Origin: Branchiostoma floridae
Lineage: Eukaryota; Chordata; Leptocardii; Amphioxiformes; Branchiostomatidae
NCBI RefSeq assembly: GCF_000003815.2
Contig: NC_049993.1
Span: 17,185,565 to 17,249,564, forward strand
Direction of reading: 5' to 3'
DNA: 64,000 nt
Shown here: positions 11,498 through 21,259 of the stretch, one piece after another
Layout of the letters: every line of letters starts with the position of its first letter
How positions within the stretch are numbered: the stretch's first letter is position 1
The notes under the pieces: model-generated
Databases searched by the model: none
The model's input: only the letters and a program-made list of their open reading frames with translations
What the model was told of the DNA's origin: nothing
Program-made: the position numbers and the translations under genes

Positions 11498-12214
11498 AAC
11501 CAAGACATGTATACGTGACCTCCAAGTACTTGTTGGTTCCCCAACAAGGATCCCCGAACACGTCGTTGGACGTTGCGACCATACACGTGCGGCGGCCTTG
11601 ACAGCGGTGTTTCACGGCAGACAGGCTTGACGAACTCCGGCAGTTTGTCGTGCGTATTTTCCAACCGCAGAGTCCGTGTTGGGTCCGACCGTACAGGGCG
11701 TACGATACCTTGATCGTCAGACCCCGTCTACAGGACAGGGACAACGTCTGGTCTTCACAAGCCCGTCGTGTCGTTTGGGCTGTTTCTGTAAATACAGAAG
11801 AAGTTGTTGTCATGTCAGCTTACAGATTTCGGCCTTACCTGTGGAAACAAAAGATAGAAAATACTTAAAAATACACACAGATAATGCCCACGACTATTGT
11901 CTTGTGTAGTTTGGTATCTTTTATATCATACTTTTCGTTCGCGATAGCTGCCCGGCGAAGCCCCGGTTTAGAAATATGACGAAACAAGTTCCACGACGTG
12001 ATACCGAAAACATAAACCTCTCGCTCTAACGATAATTACTATGAAGTTAATTCTCCTAATAGATGAGTGACCAGGGGAAGATTGATTTCTTTATCCTAAG
12101 ACTTACCCCACATATTATCCGGTAGGCTCCATGCTTGGCCCAATGTGACCATGATGGCAAGCGCCAGGAAAACAGTCAGGCGCTTTTTGGAGCTTTGAGA
12201 GGCAAGTAATAGAA
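11498..12214 (-). CDS. SUEL/rhamnose-binding lectin gene 1, partial
   Basis: Exon 12214-12107 encodes a signal-like peptide ([19 protein letters not shown]) ending WSLPDNMWG at a phase-1 donor. Exon 11785-11498 encodes a complete SUEL lectin domain: [45 protein letters not shown]. The YGR and DPC motifs define the galactose/rhamnose-binding fold, so a secreted sugar-binding role is inferred. The codon that is ATG in genes 3 and 4 is AAG here (12186-12184), so translation must start elsewhere or the copy is dead. A good donor ends the lectin exon, so at least one unseen 3' exon is expected. Confidence 0.7.
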
Positions 12215-12374
12215 CTGTAAAGACAAGCAAACATGCTCAGAGATATTGACAATCGGCGGCGGAGCGATTGGTAATGCGGGAACGGCTGGAGCGCCTGAAT
12301 CACGCGCCCTGTGGGAACGCAGGCATGCGATGCAAGTCTTTAAAGTTACTTGAGTAATCAAAATGCAGACGGAG

Positions 12375-12522
12375 TGGAGTGCGTGGAGCACCTGTAGCGC
12401 ACTCTGAGGGAACGCAGGCACCCAGACCCACACGGCTAGCGGCTGTGGGGCGCCGGGACCGCAGGATCAGGCCTGTAACCGCTTCTGTCACAAAGGTGCG
12501 ACGCCTCTGTCACACTCCTGCT
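12375..12522 (+). pseudogene. TSP1 fragment, copy 2, with internal stop
   Basis: Plus strand: [10 protein letters not shown], then TGA at 12405-12407 where other copies have the Cys-Gly of APCGN, then [35 protein letters not shown]. The stop replaces a disulfide cysteine, so this copy is broken. A shorter remnant of the same module lies at about 12280-12325. Confidence 0.7.
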
Positions 12523-12794
12523 CATGTTTGGATCTGTTTTTGGCACCTGCTTTAATCTATTTTTTATTTTATCAAAATTCTCCAAAATACAATGGAAAGT
12601 ATGTCGGAACAAGTGGGAGTGTTTCTCGGTGTGAGTAGCTCATACCAATGAGCCCCTAAAGAAGCTGATGCCGAGGAGGTTTGATCGTTGACAGGGGAGT
12701 GATTGTATCTTCCCTCCTGTATTCTTAATCTTCCTCCTTATATTGACAAAAGCAATTGACACTACAGTAAAGGTAGCCCACGAAAAGGACTTAC

Positions 12795-13474
12795 AGGCAG
12801 CGCAGGTATACGTGACCTCCAAGTACTTGAACGTCTTTGAGCACGGATCCCCAAACACGTCGTTGGACGCTTTTACCATACACTTGCGGCGGCCCTGACA
12901 GCGACGCCTCATGATTGGCAGGCTCGAAGAGCTTCGGCAGTTAGTGGTGTACGCATCCCATTCGGTGCAGACTCCGTACCGGGTCCGACCGTACAGTGCG
13001 TACGACACACGGATAGTTAGACCCCGTCTACAGGATAGGGACAACGTCTGCTCTTCACAAGCCAGTCGTGTCGTTTTGGCTGTTTCTGTAAATAGAGAAG
13101 AAGTGTTTGTAATGCAGTGCCCCTATAATCGTTTTGCAAACGAATCTGTTAATATGTCTGACAAAATAAAAGTTTCAAGAGAGGAAAATAAGATGCAAAT
13201 GCTAATGCAAATTGAATGTCGATGGAGGTATTACAACTGGATATAACCTCCATTAAGTGGTATATGTTAGCACCTAGGTATTCATAAATGTTCAGTTATC
13301 GGTATTACGATGTTCTTAACTCTCCTGACTTGTTGCATATCAAGCTTCTGAAGGCCTTAGACTTACCCCACATATTATCCGGTAGGCTCCACGCTTGCCC
13401 CATTGTCATCAGGATGGCAAGCGCGATTAAAACAGTCAGACGCCTTTTGGAGCTTTGGGATGCAAGTAACAGAA
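12795..13474 (-). CDS. SUEL/rhamnose-binding lectin gene 2, partial
   Basis: Exon 13474-13367 gives a signal-like segment ([26 protein letters not shown]). Exon 13085-12795 gives one SUEL domain with [34 protein letters not shown] and KYLEVTYTC. The phase-1 junction joins them. The start codon of genes 3 and 4 reads AGG at 13445-13443. If a 5' exon supplied the ATG, the frame upstream ([11 protein letters not shown]) would still make a plausible signal peptide. The lectin exon ends at a GTAAGT donor and the next exon is not identified. Very close in sequence to gene 1. Confidence 0.7.
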
Positions 13475-13620
13475 CTGTAAAGACAAGTAAACACACTCAG
13501 AGGCTGTTGGTATTTTTGCAAAAGTTAGAAATAGAAGGGAAAATGTGAGGATAAAACCATTCAAAGATCACCTGAAAACATCTAGTCAGTACGTTAAATA
13601 AATAAAAATATCTACATCGA

Positions 13621-13734
13621 TTCATATAGTAAGGTTCTTTAGGCACAATCAGGGTATATGATGGTGTCTGATAGACATCGAAACGTAGGAAGTAAGTACT
13701 CCTTGGTTGTGCCTAAAGAACCTTACTATATGAA
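13621..13734. repeat. 28-bp perfect inverted repeat (hairpin)
   Basis: 13621-13648 and 13707-13734 are perfect inverted copies (TTCATATAGTAAGGTTCTTT and on to GGCACAA). The loop is 58 bp. It abuts a LINE 3' end and is probably part of a mobile element. Confidence 0.85.
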
Positions 13735-13912
13735 TAATTGCCAACCTGATGAAGTCATTTACGGATATCTACATCAACTCTGTGAAGATGCTCCCTGCTC
13801 GGCTGAAGATCTGCCCAAGGCTATGGAGGATGGGGATGGATGGATGGACAGAGTCATGTGCATCCGTGCAACCAGCACGACCGTATGATGATGATGATGA
13901 TGATGATATACG
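13735..13912 (+). mobile_element. 5'-truncated LINE 3' end with (GAT)n tail
   Basis: The reading CQPDEVIYGYLHQLC, EDLPKAMEDGDGWMDRV, IRATSTTV-stop is a typical C-terminus of an endonuclease/reverse-transcriptase LINE, directly followed by a GATGATGAT tail at 13886-13907. A short relative of its start lies at 60838-60875. Confidence 0.6.
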
Positions 13913-14788
13913 TGAAATTACGAGAGCACAACTCATGTCGTCATGGAAAGTTGCGTGAAAAATGCGTGAAAATTGATGATGAACGCTGCTGAACATTACC
14001 ATCGTCAATCTGTCATAGCTAACAAGTACCCCATGTCATCATCTACGTTGTCACATACGAAGAACAGAATTAACTTACTAAAGTTAGCAATGGTGATATT
14101 AAATATTGACATGTAACATATAGTGTGTGCACCAACATCCTATCCCTTAAGCCATGGGGTGATGATTTTTCTATATCTGCTTGACGGAAAGTGCAAGTCA
14201 AACAGAGCTAGAGGAAATTTGAGTTATACATTGCAGAATGGAATGAAGCGGAGTGAAATATTAGTGTTTGACGGATGTTGGTGGATTTGTGTATCACGAA
14301 GAGCTGAACGCGCTTTGTGTCTTTAAAGCTCATTAAGTTAGAATATTACAGAATGAAATGGGGTGGACTGCAATGTTTGTGTTAGAGGCTTTAAAGTCTG
14401 TTGAGTGCATTAGACAGAGCTAAGCGCGCTTTGTGTCTTTTAATGATAAAGTTACTTGAGTTAGCAAAATGCAAATATTTAGTGTTTGAGGCTTCTATAT
14501 ATGCTTGATGGACATTTGCATCAGCTGGAAACGCTTGGACTCCTAAATGTAAGTCTGAGTGAGTAGCGATATTTTAAAATAATGACGACGATGCCCTGAG
14601 TCTAAATTGTAGGTGAGCATGGATTACGTATTACCTTCAAGCAATTCACTTGAACTATGGAAAAAGTTCAGCATTAGAACCTCACAATAGATAGTTCTGA
14701 CGTTGTTCGGTCATTGTTCGTTTCCCAAGATTAGTTCGATTTTATCTAATGCCAGTACTAAACTTGTAAACGTCGTCGACGGTGTGAC
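13913..14788. other. Duplicated spacer block, no gene recognised
   Basis: 13915-14260 is paralogous to 17165-17500 (GAGCACAACTCATG, ACCCCATGT, AACATATA, AATCCTATCC, TATATCTGCYTGACGGAAAGTGC). 14500-14790 resembles 17460-17750. It marks a tandem repeat unit of roughly 3.3 kb containing one lectin gene and one TSP1 fragment. Confidence 0.6.
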
Positions 14789-14936
14789 TGGACCACTGGG
14801 GAGCTTATGGCGCGCCCTGCGGGAACGCAGGCACTCAGACCCGCACGGCTAGCGGCTGTGGGGCGCCGGGACCGCAGACTCAGGCCTGTAACTGGTTCTG
14901 TCACAACGGCGCGACGAAACTGTCGCACTCCTGCTG
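14789..14936 (+). pseudogene. TSP1 fragment, copy 3
   Basis: Plus-strand reading [46 protein letters not shown] with no stop. It is nearly identical to copy 4, but the first CS-x-x-C half is weak. No partner exon could be linked, so whether it is expressed is unknown. Confidence 0.55.
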
Positions 14937-15150
14937 TATGTACCGAATGTATGAAATGGAACGGAATGAAACAAAATGGAACGAAATGGAAACTACCATT
15001 AAGTCACTAACGTAGTGTAGCTGCTACCAAAGAGGCTGCATGGTTGAAATGAGAGGGATTCCACATGCGTCCTTCCACTCATACTAACCAGAGCAACAAA
15101 ACTGACATTTCATGTACGGCAAAGGAAATGCGCAAAAAAGTACTTACAGC

Positions 15151-15225
15151 CATAACATTTATACGTGACCTCCAAGTACTTGGGTACGGCCCAGCACGGA
15201 TCCCAAAATACATATTTCCACTTCT
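15151..15225 (-). pseudogene. Partial duplicate of lectin exon 3 with 1-nt deletion
   Basis: The minus-strand end of a SUEL exon ([11 protein letters not shown] plus the GTAAGT donor) is repeated about 140 bp before the intact exon at 15290-15571. Relative to it, one G is missing in TTTGGGATCC at the FGDPC motif, shifting the frame, and the rest of the domain is absent. About 60 bp beyond it also matches the flank. Confidence 0.8.
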
Positions 15226-15289
15226 AACAACACAGCAACAAAACTGACATTTCATGTACGGCAAAAGGAAATGCGCAAAAATTACTTAC

Positions 15290-16995
15290 AGCCATAGCAT
15301 TTATACGTGACCTCCAAGTACTTGGGGACGGCCCAGCACGGATCCCCAAACACGTGGTTCGACGCTGGTACACTACAAGAGCTGCGGCCCTGACAGCGGC
15401 CTCTCACGTCAGACAGGCTTGACGAACTCTGGCATTTGATCAGAGACCATTTGCAGTGGTCCTTGTCGTTACGACCGTACATGGCGTACGACACATGGAT
15501 GGTTGAACCGGAGCCGCAAGACAGGTACATCGTGTCGTCTTCACAAACCCGTCTTGACATTAGCGATGATTCTGTGAAATAGAGAAGAAGTCGGTGCAAT
15601 GTGAGAGTGCCGTTAGGTGGAATGGGTGCATAAGCTGACTTGACAACAGTTAAAAAAGTTGAAGTTGCCCGTACATCTGTGCAGATGCTTAGGGGGGGGG
15701 GGGGCACCCATTTTTCCATTTCTATAGCCCTTGGGCCACACATTTGTGCAGATCAATACAGCAGAGGGCAGCAAGTCTTAGCCTCTATCAGAGTCCACAG
15801 GTCGCTGAAAAAAATAGTAGAAACTGTACAAATATACACACATAACATGCCAGAGGATTTAGCTGTCCAATGAGTGTGGTTTGCAACCAGCTTACTTAGC
15901 TAGCATGTTATCTGGCAATTCCTGTCCAATTTCTAATATTTTTCCGGTGACCTGGGCAGCCTAGTAGCCTATAGCTAATAAATGCTAAAGCTTCTATACG
16001 GACCATAAACAGACTTGAATATATACGCAATTAACATCAGCCTTACCGATACATGGCGGTACAGTACAATACTCCCATCTCTGGCCGGGGTTCGTGGTGT
16101 AACACCACGGTTTGGGTTCTCCGTCCGGATTCCGGCAGTAGTTCCTCTCCAGTCCGGAGTACGGATACTTAGCCGGTGTCCTGTCGTGTCCATGCGGTGT
16201 CTGACTGTCCCAGCGTTGACACGCCCTGCCCGTTTTCGTAACGGAGACCGTTCCTCGGTAGGACGCCCCGTCTCCCACCAGGCATTTTTCTTGTAGATGG
16301 AAAAACAGTATTATTAAATAACCACACTCCTCTAGAGCAAATAATCTGTCAATTTTGTAGTTTAGGTAAAGTAGAAGATGAAGTACACTTTACGGTGGAT
16401 TGTCCTTTGTATGATAGCGATAGAAGCATTCTATTTGGCTATGTGTTAAGAAAATATCCCCACTTCAGATACTTGAATAATAGAGAGAAATTTATATTCC
16501 TGACAGCTTTTGATAAACCAACTCTAACCAACCATACAGCTAACTACATTTATACAATTACCATGAAGCGAGAGGAAGTCGAATGTCCTAGAATAGATTA
16601 GAAGTATATATACATATACAGATGTGTATGATTGTTCTCCATTGTTTACATGTTTATGATTGTTTCCATGTGACCTGTACTTGTGCAATAAAGGTCTTCA
16701 TTCTTCTATTATTTATCCATGCCTTCGAGTACCAGAGTTACCAACCTAGGATTGATGTGTTCAAAATTTTTTATTTTCCCAGCACTGTCGTAGAGTGGAA
16801 TATGTTCTCACCAAGCAAAGTAGGGGCATCTTCTCTGAATAGTTTTAAAGAACACTTGCAGATAGATGTGCAAAAGGTAGATGTGCCGGGTCGTTCAGTG
16901 TAATATTCAGTTAGTGTAGTGTTCAGCTTACCCTGTGCTTGAGCCCATGTCCCCAGGATGGCAAGTGCCAGTAAAACACGTACAGTCAGACGCAT
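15290..16995 (-). CDS. Kringle plus SUEL-lectin secreted protein gene 3, partial
   Basis: Start ATG at 16995-16993, signal exon to 16932 ([20 protein letters not shown]). Kringle exon 16289-16047: [55 protein letters not shown], a full-length kringle with the expected six cysteines and the NPDG and PWCYT motifs. Lectin exon 15571-15290: [40 protein letters not shown]. All junctions are phase 1, so the kringle is a clean symmetrical shuffled exon. Kringles bind proteins or lysine-containing ligands; SUEL domains bind galactose or rhamnose. A secreted recognition protein is inferred. The 3' exon after 15290 is not identified. LINE fragments lie in the first intron. Confidence 0.78.
16341..16601 (+). 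mobile_element. LINE C-terminal fragment (zinc-knuckle end)
   Basis: The frame reads [28 protein letters not shown] and on to a stop at 16599-16601. The CxxC...H...C pattern is the usual C-terminus of non-LTR reverse transcriptase proteins. A polyadenylation-like tail follows to about 16695 (AATAAAGG). It lies in the first intron of lectin gene 3. Confidence 0.65.
16720..16903 (+). mobile_element. LINE coding fragment
   Basis: Reads [42 protein letters not shown], the conserved end of a LINE reverse-transcriptase ORF. A decayed copy of the same segment occurs at about 31145-31305 in the giant gene. Confidence 0.6.
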
Positions 16996-17750
16996 TTTGG
17001 AGCTTTGAGAGGCAAGCAATAGAACTGTAAAGACAAGCAAACATACTCAGATATTGACAATGAAAGCATTCAAGATGAGTCAGTTCAGTTCAGGTCATCC
17101 TCTATAGAGAGGTGACACCAAGATTACCACACAGTTGAAATATTTAAATATGGCCAGAAAACATGTCATCAGTGGGTAAAATCACGAGCACAACTCATGG
17201 CGTTATCGAAACTTGCCGAGGGGCAAAAAGGCGTGAAAATTTGTGGTGAATGCCACACAACAGTAGCATTGTAACGTGTCATACTCTTTTTCAGAATCCC
17301 TTTCCTTGTCCAATTTATTTGAGTTACCCCATGTAAAGATGAAAATAAACTCAATAAACTTAGAAATTATAAGTAGGTATGGAATATAAGTATAATGTAA
17401 CATATATGTATGTGTTTGCCAAAATCCTATCCACTTAAAAGCCACGGAGTGATGTGACTTCTATATCTGCCTGACGGAAAGTGCACATCAGTCAAACAGA
17501 GCTAGAAGCGCTTGATGCCTTCAGTGTAATTTTGAGTAGAATAGTGGTGTTTCAGAGTATGGCTGGGGGCGTCGACGGCGATCTCTTGAGTGGAAATGTT
17601 AGTTTTGCATTACCAGGTTAACTATTTAGATTGCCATCAATCTTCTTCACAAACACATGGTCACCAGCTCCGCTCATGTCACCACGAAAATAGTTCTGTT
17701 ACTTTGTGCAGACGTCCTTTCTGAATTTTTTGTTTGTTTGATACTCGCAG

Positions 17751-17930
17751 AATTTGGCGGCGTTGGGGCTGGCGCTCCGACTGCCTTGAGAGCCTGTAGC
17801 GCGCCTTGCGGGAACGCAGGCACCCAGACCCGCACGGCTAGCGGATGTGGGGCGCCGGGACCGCAGACTCAGGCCTGTAACCGGTTCTGTCGCAACGGCT
17901 CGACGCCTCTGTCGCTCTCCTGCTGGGTGC
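17751..17930 (+). CDS. TSP1 module exon-like fragment, copy 4 (most intact)
   Basis: A strong acceptor (TTTGTTTGATACTCGCAG) precedes an open plus-strand reading: [47 protein letters not shown]. This carries the CS-x-x-CG, R-x-x-x-GC and Q-x-CN-x-FC landmarks of TSP1, though the usual Trp ladder at the start is missing. No upstream coding exon or start was recognised, so it may be an orphan exon left by duplication rather than an expressed gene. Confidence 0.45.
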
Positions 17931-18317
17931 ACCGAAAGTGCAAAATGGAAGTAATTGGAACAAAATGAAACATTTATGGAACGAAATGGAAAGTGCGAAA
18001 CGAACGAAATGGAGCAAATATGAAGCAAAATAAAATCGAATTGGTGTTCCTTTTTGTTCCATTTTGTTTCATTTCGCACTTTTAGTACAAGCTCCTGCTT
18101 ATTTCCGGGCAAGTTCTAAACACCCCCACCCCTCCTCACTTATCGATTTAGAAGTAGGAATACGTCCCGGTGTGAGTGGGTTGTATCGATCATTCACTAA
18201 CGTAGCTGGTACCAGGGATGTTGCATCGTTGAAAGAAGAGTGATTGCGCATGCGTCCTTCTACTTATTACCAGAACAACAAAACTGACGTTTCATGCACG
18301 GCAAAAAAAGGACTCAC

Positions 18318-18750
18318 ATCCAAAGCATTTATACGTGACCTCCAAATACTTGGGTACGGCCCAGCACGGTTCCCCAAACACATCGTTAGACGCTGGCACA
18401 CTACACGTGCGGCGGCCCTGGCAGCGGTGTCGCACTGCCGACAGGCTTGACGAACTCCGGCAGTTTGTGATCAGAGACCACTTGCAGTGGTCCTTGCTGC
18501 TACGACCGTACATGGCGTCCGATACCTGGAGAGTTGAACCGGAGTTGCAGGACAGGTGCATCGTGTCATGTTCGCAAACCCTCCGTGTCGTTTGTGGGGT
18601 TTCTGTAAGCAGAGAAGATGTTGTTGTCACTCTGCGTTGCCTTCAAGTTAGTTGTTACAAATGAGACTGACAGTATTTTTGCGACAGTAAGAAATGAAAG
18701 GAAAAAAAGAAGTGGGAATGAAAGAAAGAAAAAAGAGAAAAAGAAACGAA

Positions 18751-18782
<32 letters not shown>

Positions 18783-19153
18783 AAGAAACAAAGAAAGAAT
18801 GAATGAAAGAAGATTGAACAAAGAAAGAGAAAGAAAGAAAAACAAATCATGAAACTAAATAAAGATAGGTAAGAAAATGCTAGTGCGAATCGAATGTTGA
18901 TGGAGTTGATATGATTTTATTATAGACACGTGTTGGACCTTAAAGTAAAGACCATGTCCCACTGACACGAGCGAAATAACGCCAGACGATAAGTAGATAC
19001 ATGTAAAGAAGTCAGTGTTTAGGTGCTGGTATGACATACGACTGGGACTTTGCCGTCCTTCAATACTGACTTACCCCACATATTATCCGGTATGCTCCAA
19101 GCTTGACCGGATGTCACCATGATGAGTATGGCGAGGAAAACAGCCAGACGCAT
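18318..19153 (-). CDS. SUEL/rhamnose-binding lectin gene 4, partial
   Basis: ATG at 19153-19151 begins a 26-codon signal exon to 19075 (MRLAVFLAILIMVTSGQAWS, IPDNMWG). Lectin exon 18602-18318: [52 protein letters not shown] is changed to EPC here, a conservative change at a fold-defining motif. Phase-1 junction as in the other copies. The intron contains a 150-bp polypyrimidine tract on the coding strand. The donor at 18317 (GTGAGT) predicts an unseen 3' exon. The gene is divergent from the giant lipid-transfer gene starting about 1.4 kb away. Confidence 0.75.
18690..18845. repeat. GAAA/GAAAGA purine-rich low-complexity tract
   Basis: About 155 bp of imperfect GAAA repeats on the plus strand, so a long polypyrimidine tract in the sense of lectin gene 4, 90-240 nt before its lectin-exon acceptor. 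ORFs read through it are artefacts. Confidence 0.9.
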
Positions 19154-19285
19154 TTTGGAGCTAATAAAGGGCAAACAATAGATTTGTAAATCTAACTTAA
19201 TACACTTATTATGTTGGCAATCAACGTTCAAAGATTGATAAAAACGTGTCATCAGTAAAGCAGTTTTCACATCCCATCCTTTTGT

Positions 19286-19780
19286 GAGCTGGGCTACTTA
19301 GAAAAACTTGGTTGTCATTATCGCTCCGCAATAAGCAAAGTCAGAATTAGCGCTCATCCTCTAGAAGTGGAAAGAGGGAGATACAAGAGATTACCAGTGT
19401 GTGAAAGGATTTGTAAATATTGTACATCTAAAGCAGTGGGAGACGAAACACATTTCATTTCCAAATGTTCATTCAACGAAACCGAAAGAATCACCCTGTT
19501 TAGAGAAGTCACAAAGACTTATTCCAACTTCCCCACATTGACAGACAAACAGAAGGCCACTTTTCTCTTGAAATCGCAGAACCCACAAATTTTAGAAAAT
19601 GTGGGGCTTTTCGTCTCCCTCTGCTTCCAAAAAAGAAGTCAAACCCAACCTGCTTAGAAATAGCCAACACTAGTATTAGATTAGAACATTGTTTATGACT
19701 GTCCATTGTCACTATGTATATACCATGTACTTGCAATTAGCCCTCGGGCACGAACTTGCAAATAAACTTCTTATATATTA
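19286..19780 (+). mobile_element. 5'-truncated LINE, C-terminal ORF and 3' tail
   Basis: Open frame 19286-19657: GYLEKLGCHYRSAISKVRI, HPLEVERGRYKRLP, CKYCTSKAVGDETHFISKC. The CxxC...HF...C cluster is the end of a LINE ORF2. The tail (GCAATTAGCCCTCGGGCACG, then TTGCAAATAAAC) resembles 6900-6955. It lies between lectin gene 4 and the giant gene. Confidence 0.7.
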
Positions 19781-20547
19781 TCTTCTCATTACTGTAGAAT
19801 TATTGACTAATGCGACATGACACTGTTTCTGTTAAAGCCTTTTATAACAGACGAATAACAGTTTATTTTAGAATTGAAGCTATTTTGGCAATTTGGGCAA
19901 ACGATAGGAACTGATCATGAGATAAGAAAGGTCAGTTAAGCTGATGAGAGTGAGGAAATATTGCGGACGCAGCACCAATATTGTAGCGTAAGAATTGATG
20001 GTACCTCAAATAACTCGGGAGTTCACAAACGAGTTACAGTGTCAACATTGAAACAAAGTGTGAGTCATCTTGTGTAAACATAGAGTTGGCGCAGGTCTAT
20101 ACATGAAATCTCTACTGATGCTTGTTTCAACCCACCGGTTACGTTTGCCTTTCAGGAGACGTCATTACAAATCAATGATTAGTCATCGAGCTGGGCACAA
20201 GCCAGAGCGTCTTTTCCTCCATAGCAACCTTCCTTGTCCGTACAATAGCCACGTCAATCACATTAAAAACCTACACCTGTCTTTGTACGTTCGAGACAAA
20301 GACTGCTTTTTATCAGGAGGGTTTTATGACCAAGTTACCGATTTAATGACCAAGAGGTTTACCAAGATTGTGGCTAGTTTGCCTTTATGTTAAATTCATT
20401 GTTTGAAGAACACAATTTAGGAACTTCTCAGGCATAAAGGACCTTCTGGTTTTAAGGGTCGTACTCAGTCTTAGCAACCGCCCTTCTTTGCGCTGTAACG
20501 ATCAAAAATATTACGTCAGACATTGTTTGAAATACAAATCATTGACC
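19781..20547. other. Divergent intergenic region with duplicated upstream block
   Basis: No exon seen. 20085-20370 (ATGAAATCTCTACTGATGCT, AGCAACCTTCCTTGTCC, AGACTGCTTTT) is a diverged copy of the block upstream of the two Gla genes. Confidence 0.5.
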
Positions 20548-20659
20548 TTTATATAAACGCAGGGCAAACCAATAACTGTCAGTCGGTAGTCTAGACATAA
20601 GTGTGTTTTGACGACGACGTGTTATATTGCAAGGTGCCAACTATGAAAACATGCATGAC
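20548..20659 (+). promoter_or_regulatory. TATA box and possible first exon of the giant gene
   Basis: TTTATATAAACG at 20548-20559 is a good TATA box on the plus strand. About 90 bp downstream are three ATGs (20643-20657) before a GTATAT donor at 20660. One of them (ATGCATGACAG) would join in frame to exon 1 through an acceptor at 21264 (TTCAG), giving MHDS before VIPLRHD, but this would lack a signal peptide. The link is unproven. Confidence 0.4.
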
Positions 20660-20671
20660 AGGTATATAAAA

Positions 20672-20810
20672 ACGATCAACATTGAGTGGGACAATGGAAT
20701 GTGGCTAACATTAGCTCTGCCTTTTTTTATTAGGACTTAATGATCAACATTGAGTGGGACAATGAAATGATCCATGCCTATCTTTTATAAGGACTTAAAA
20801 TGATGTAATT
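20672..20810. repeat. Two direct ~70-bp repeats
   Basis: ATCAACATTGAGTGGGACAA recurs 70 bp apart, each copy followed by AATG and ending near TAAGGACTTA/TTAGGACTTA. 20811-21259 has a LINE-tail motif (GAGCTTCTCATGAATAAACA near 20890) and no recognised exon. Confidence 0.75.
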
Positions 20811-21259
20811 TGTGTCTTTATCAGATCTATCTGTCGCTTCCCTCACCCCTTATGATCTTCATGAAAAGCGGCCTGTGGGCCGATTTGAGCTTCTCATGAA
20901 TAAACAAAGTTTTGCTACTGACACAGTTTAGGCCACGCTAACTTGATTTTATGTGTGACATTCGCGCGCGCATTACTTTTCGACTGTTCTTAAAAGATCT
21001 CCTCCTCATGTCCGGAATAAATTTCCGATTCATATTGCCGCAAAATGGCCGCACAATGAACTAAGTCTACTATATGCATTGCCAGCATGTGCTGGCTTGT
21101 CGCAAACCCTTTGTCTACTATCGCAAAATTTAATTATTTGATGGTTACCATGAATAAATTTTCCAAGTCAAAGAACCTTGGTCAGGTATAGGTACACCTC
21201 CACGAAGTGGTTGATTCAGTCATTTTACTGCAGTCTAAACTTTCTCAATTTTTTTTCAG

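Noticed and set aside
17699-18112. 137-residue minus-strand ORF opposite the TSP1 module
   Set aside because: Shadow of the TSP1 reading frame; no cysteine pattern or conserved motif on this strand.
18566-18850. Phe/Ser/Leu-rich minus-strand ORFs
   Set aside because: Translation of the GAAA low-complexity tract, within an intron of lectin gene 4.
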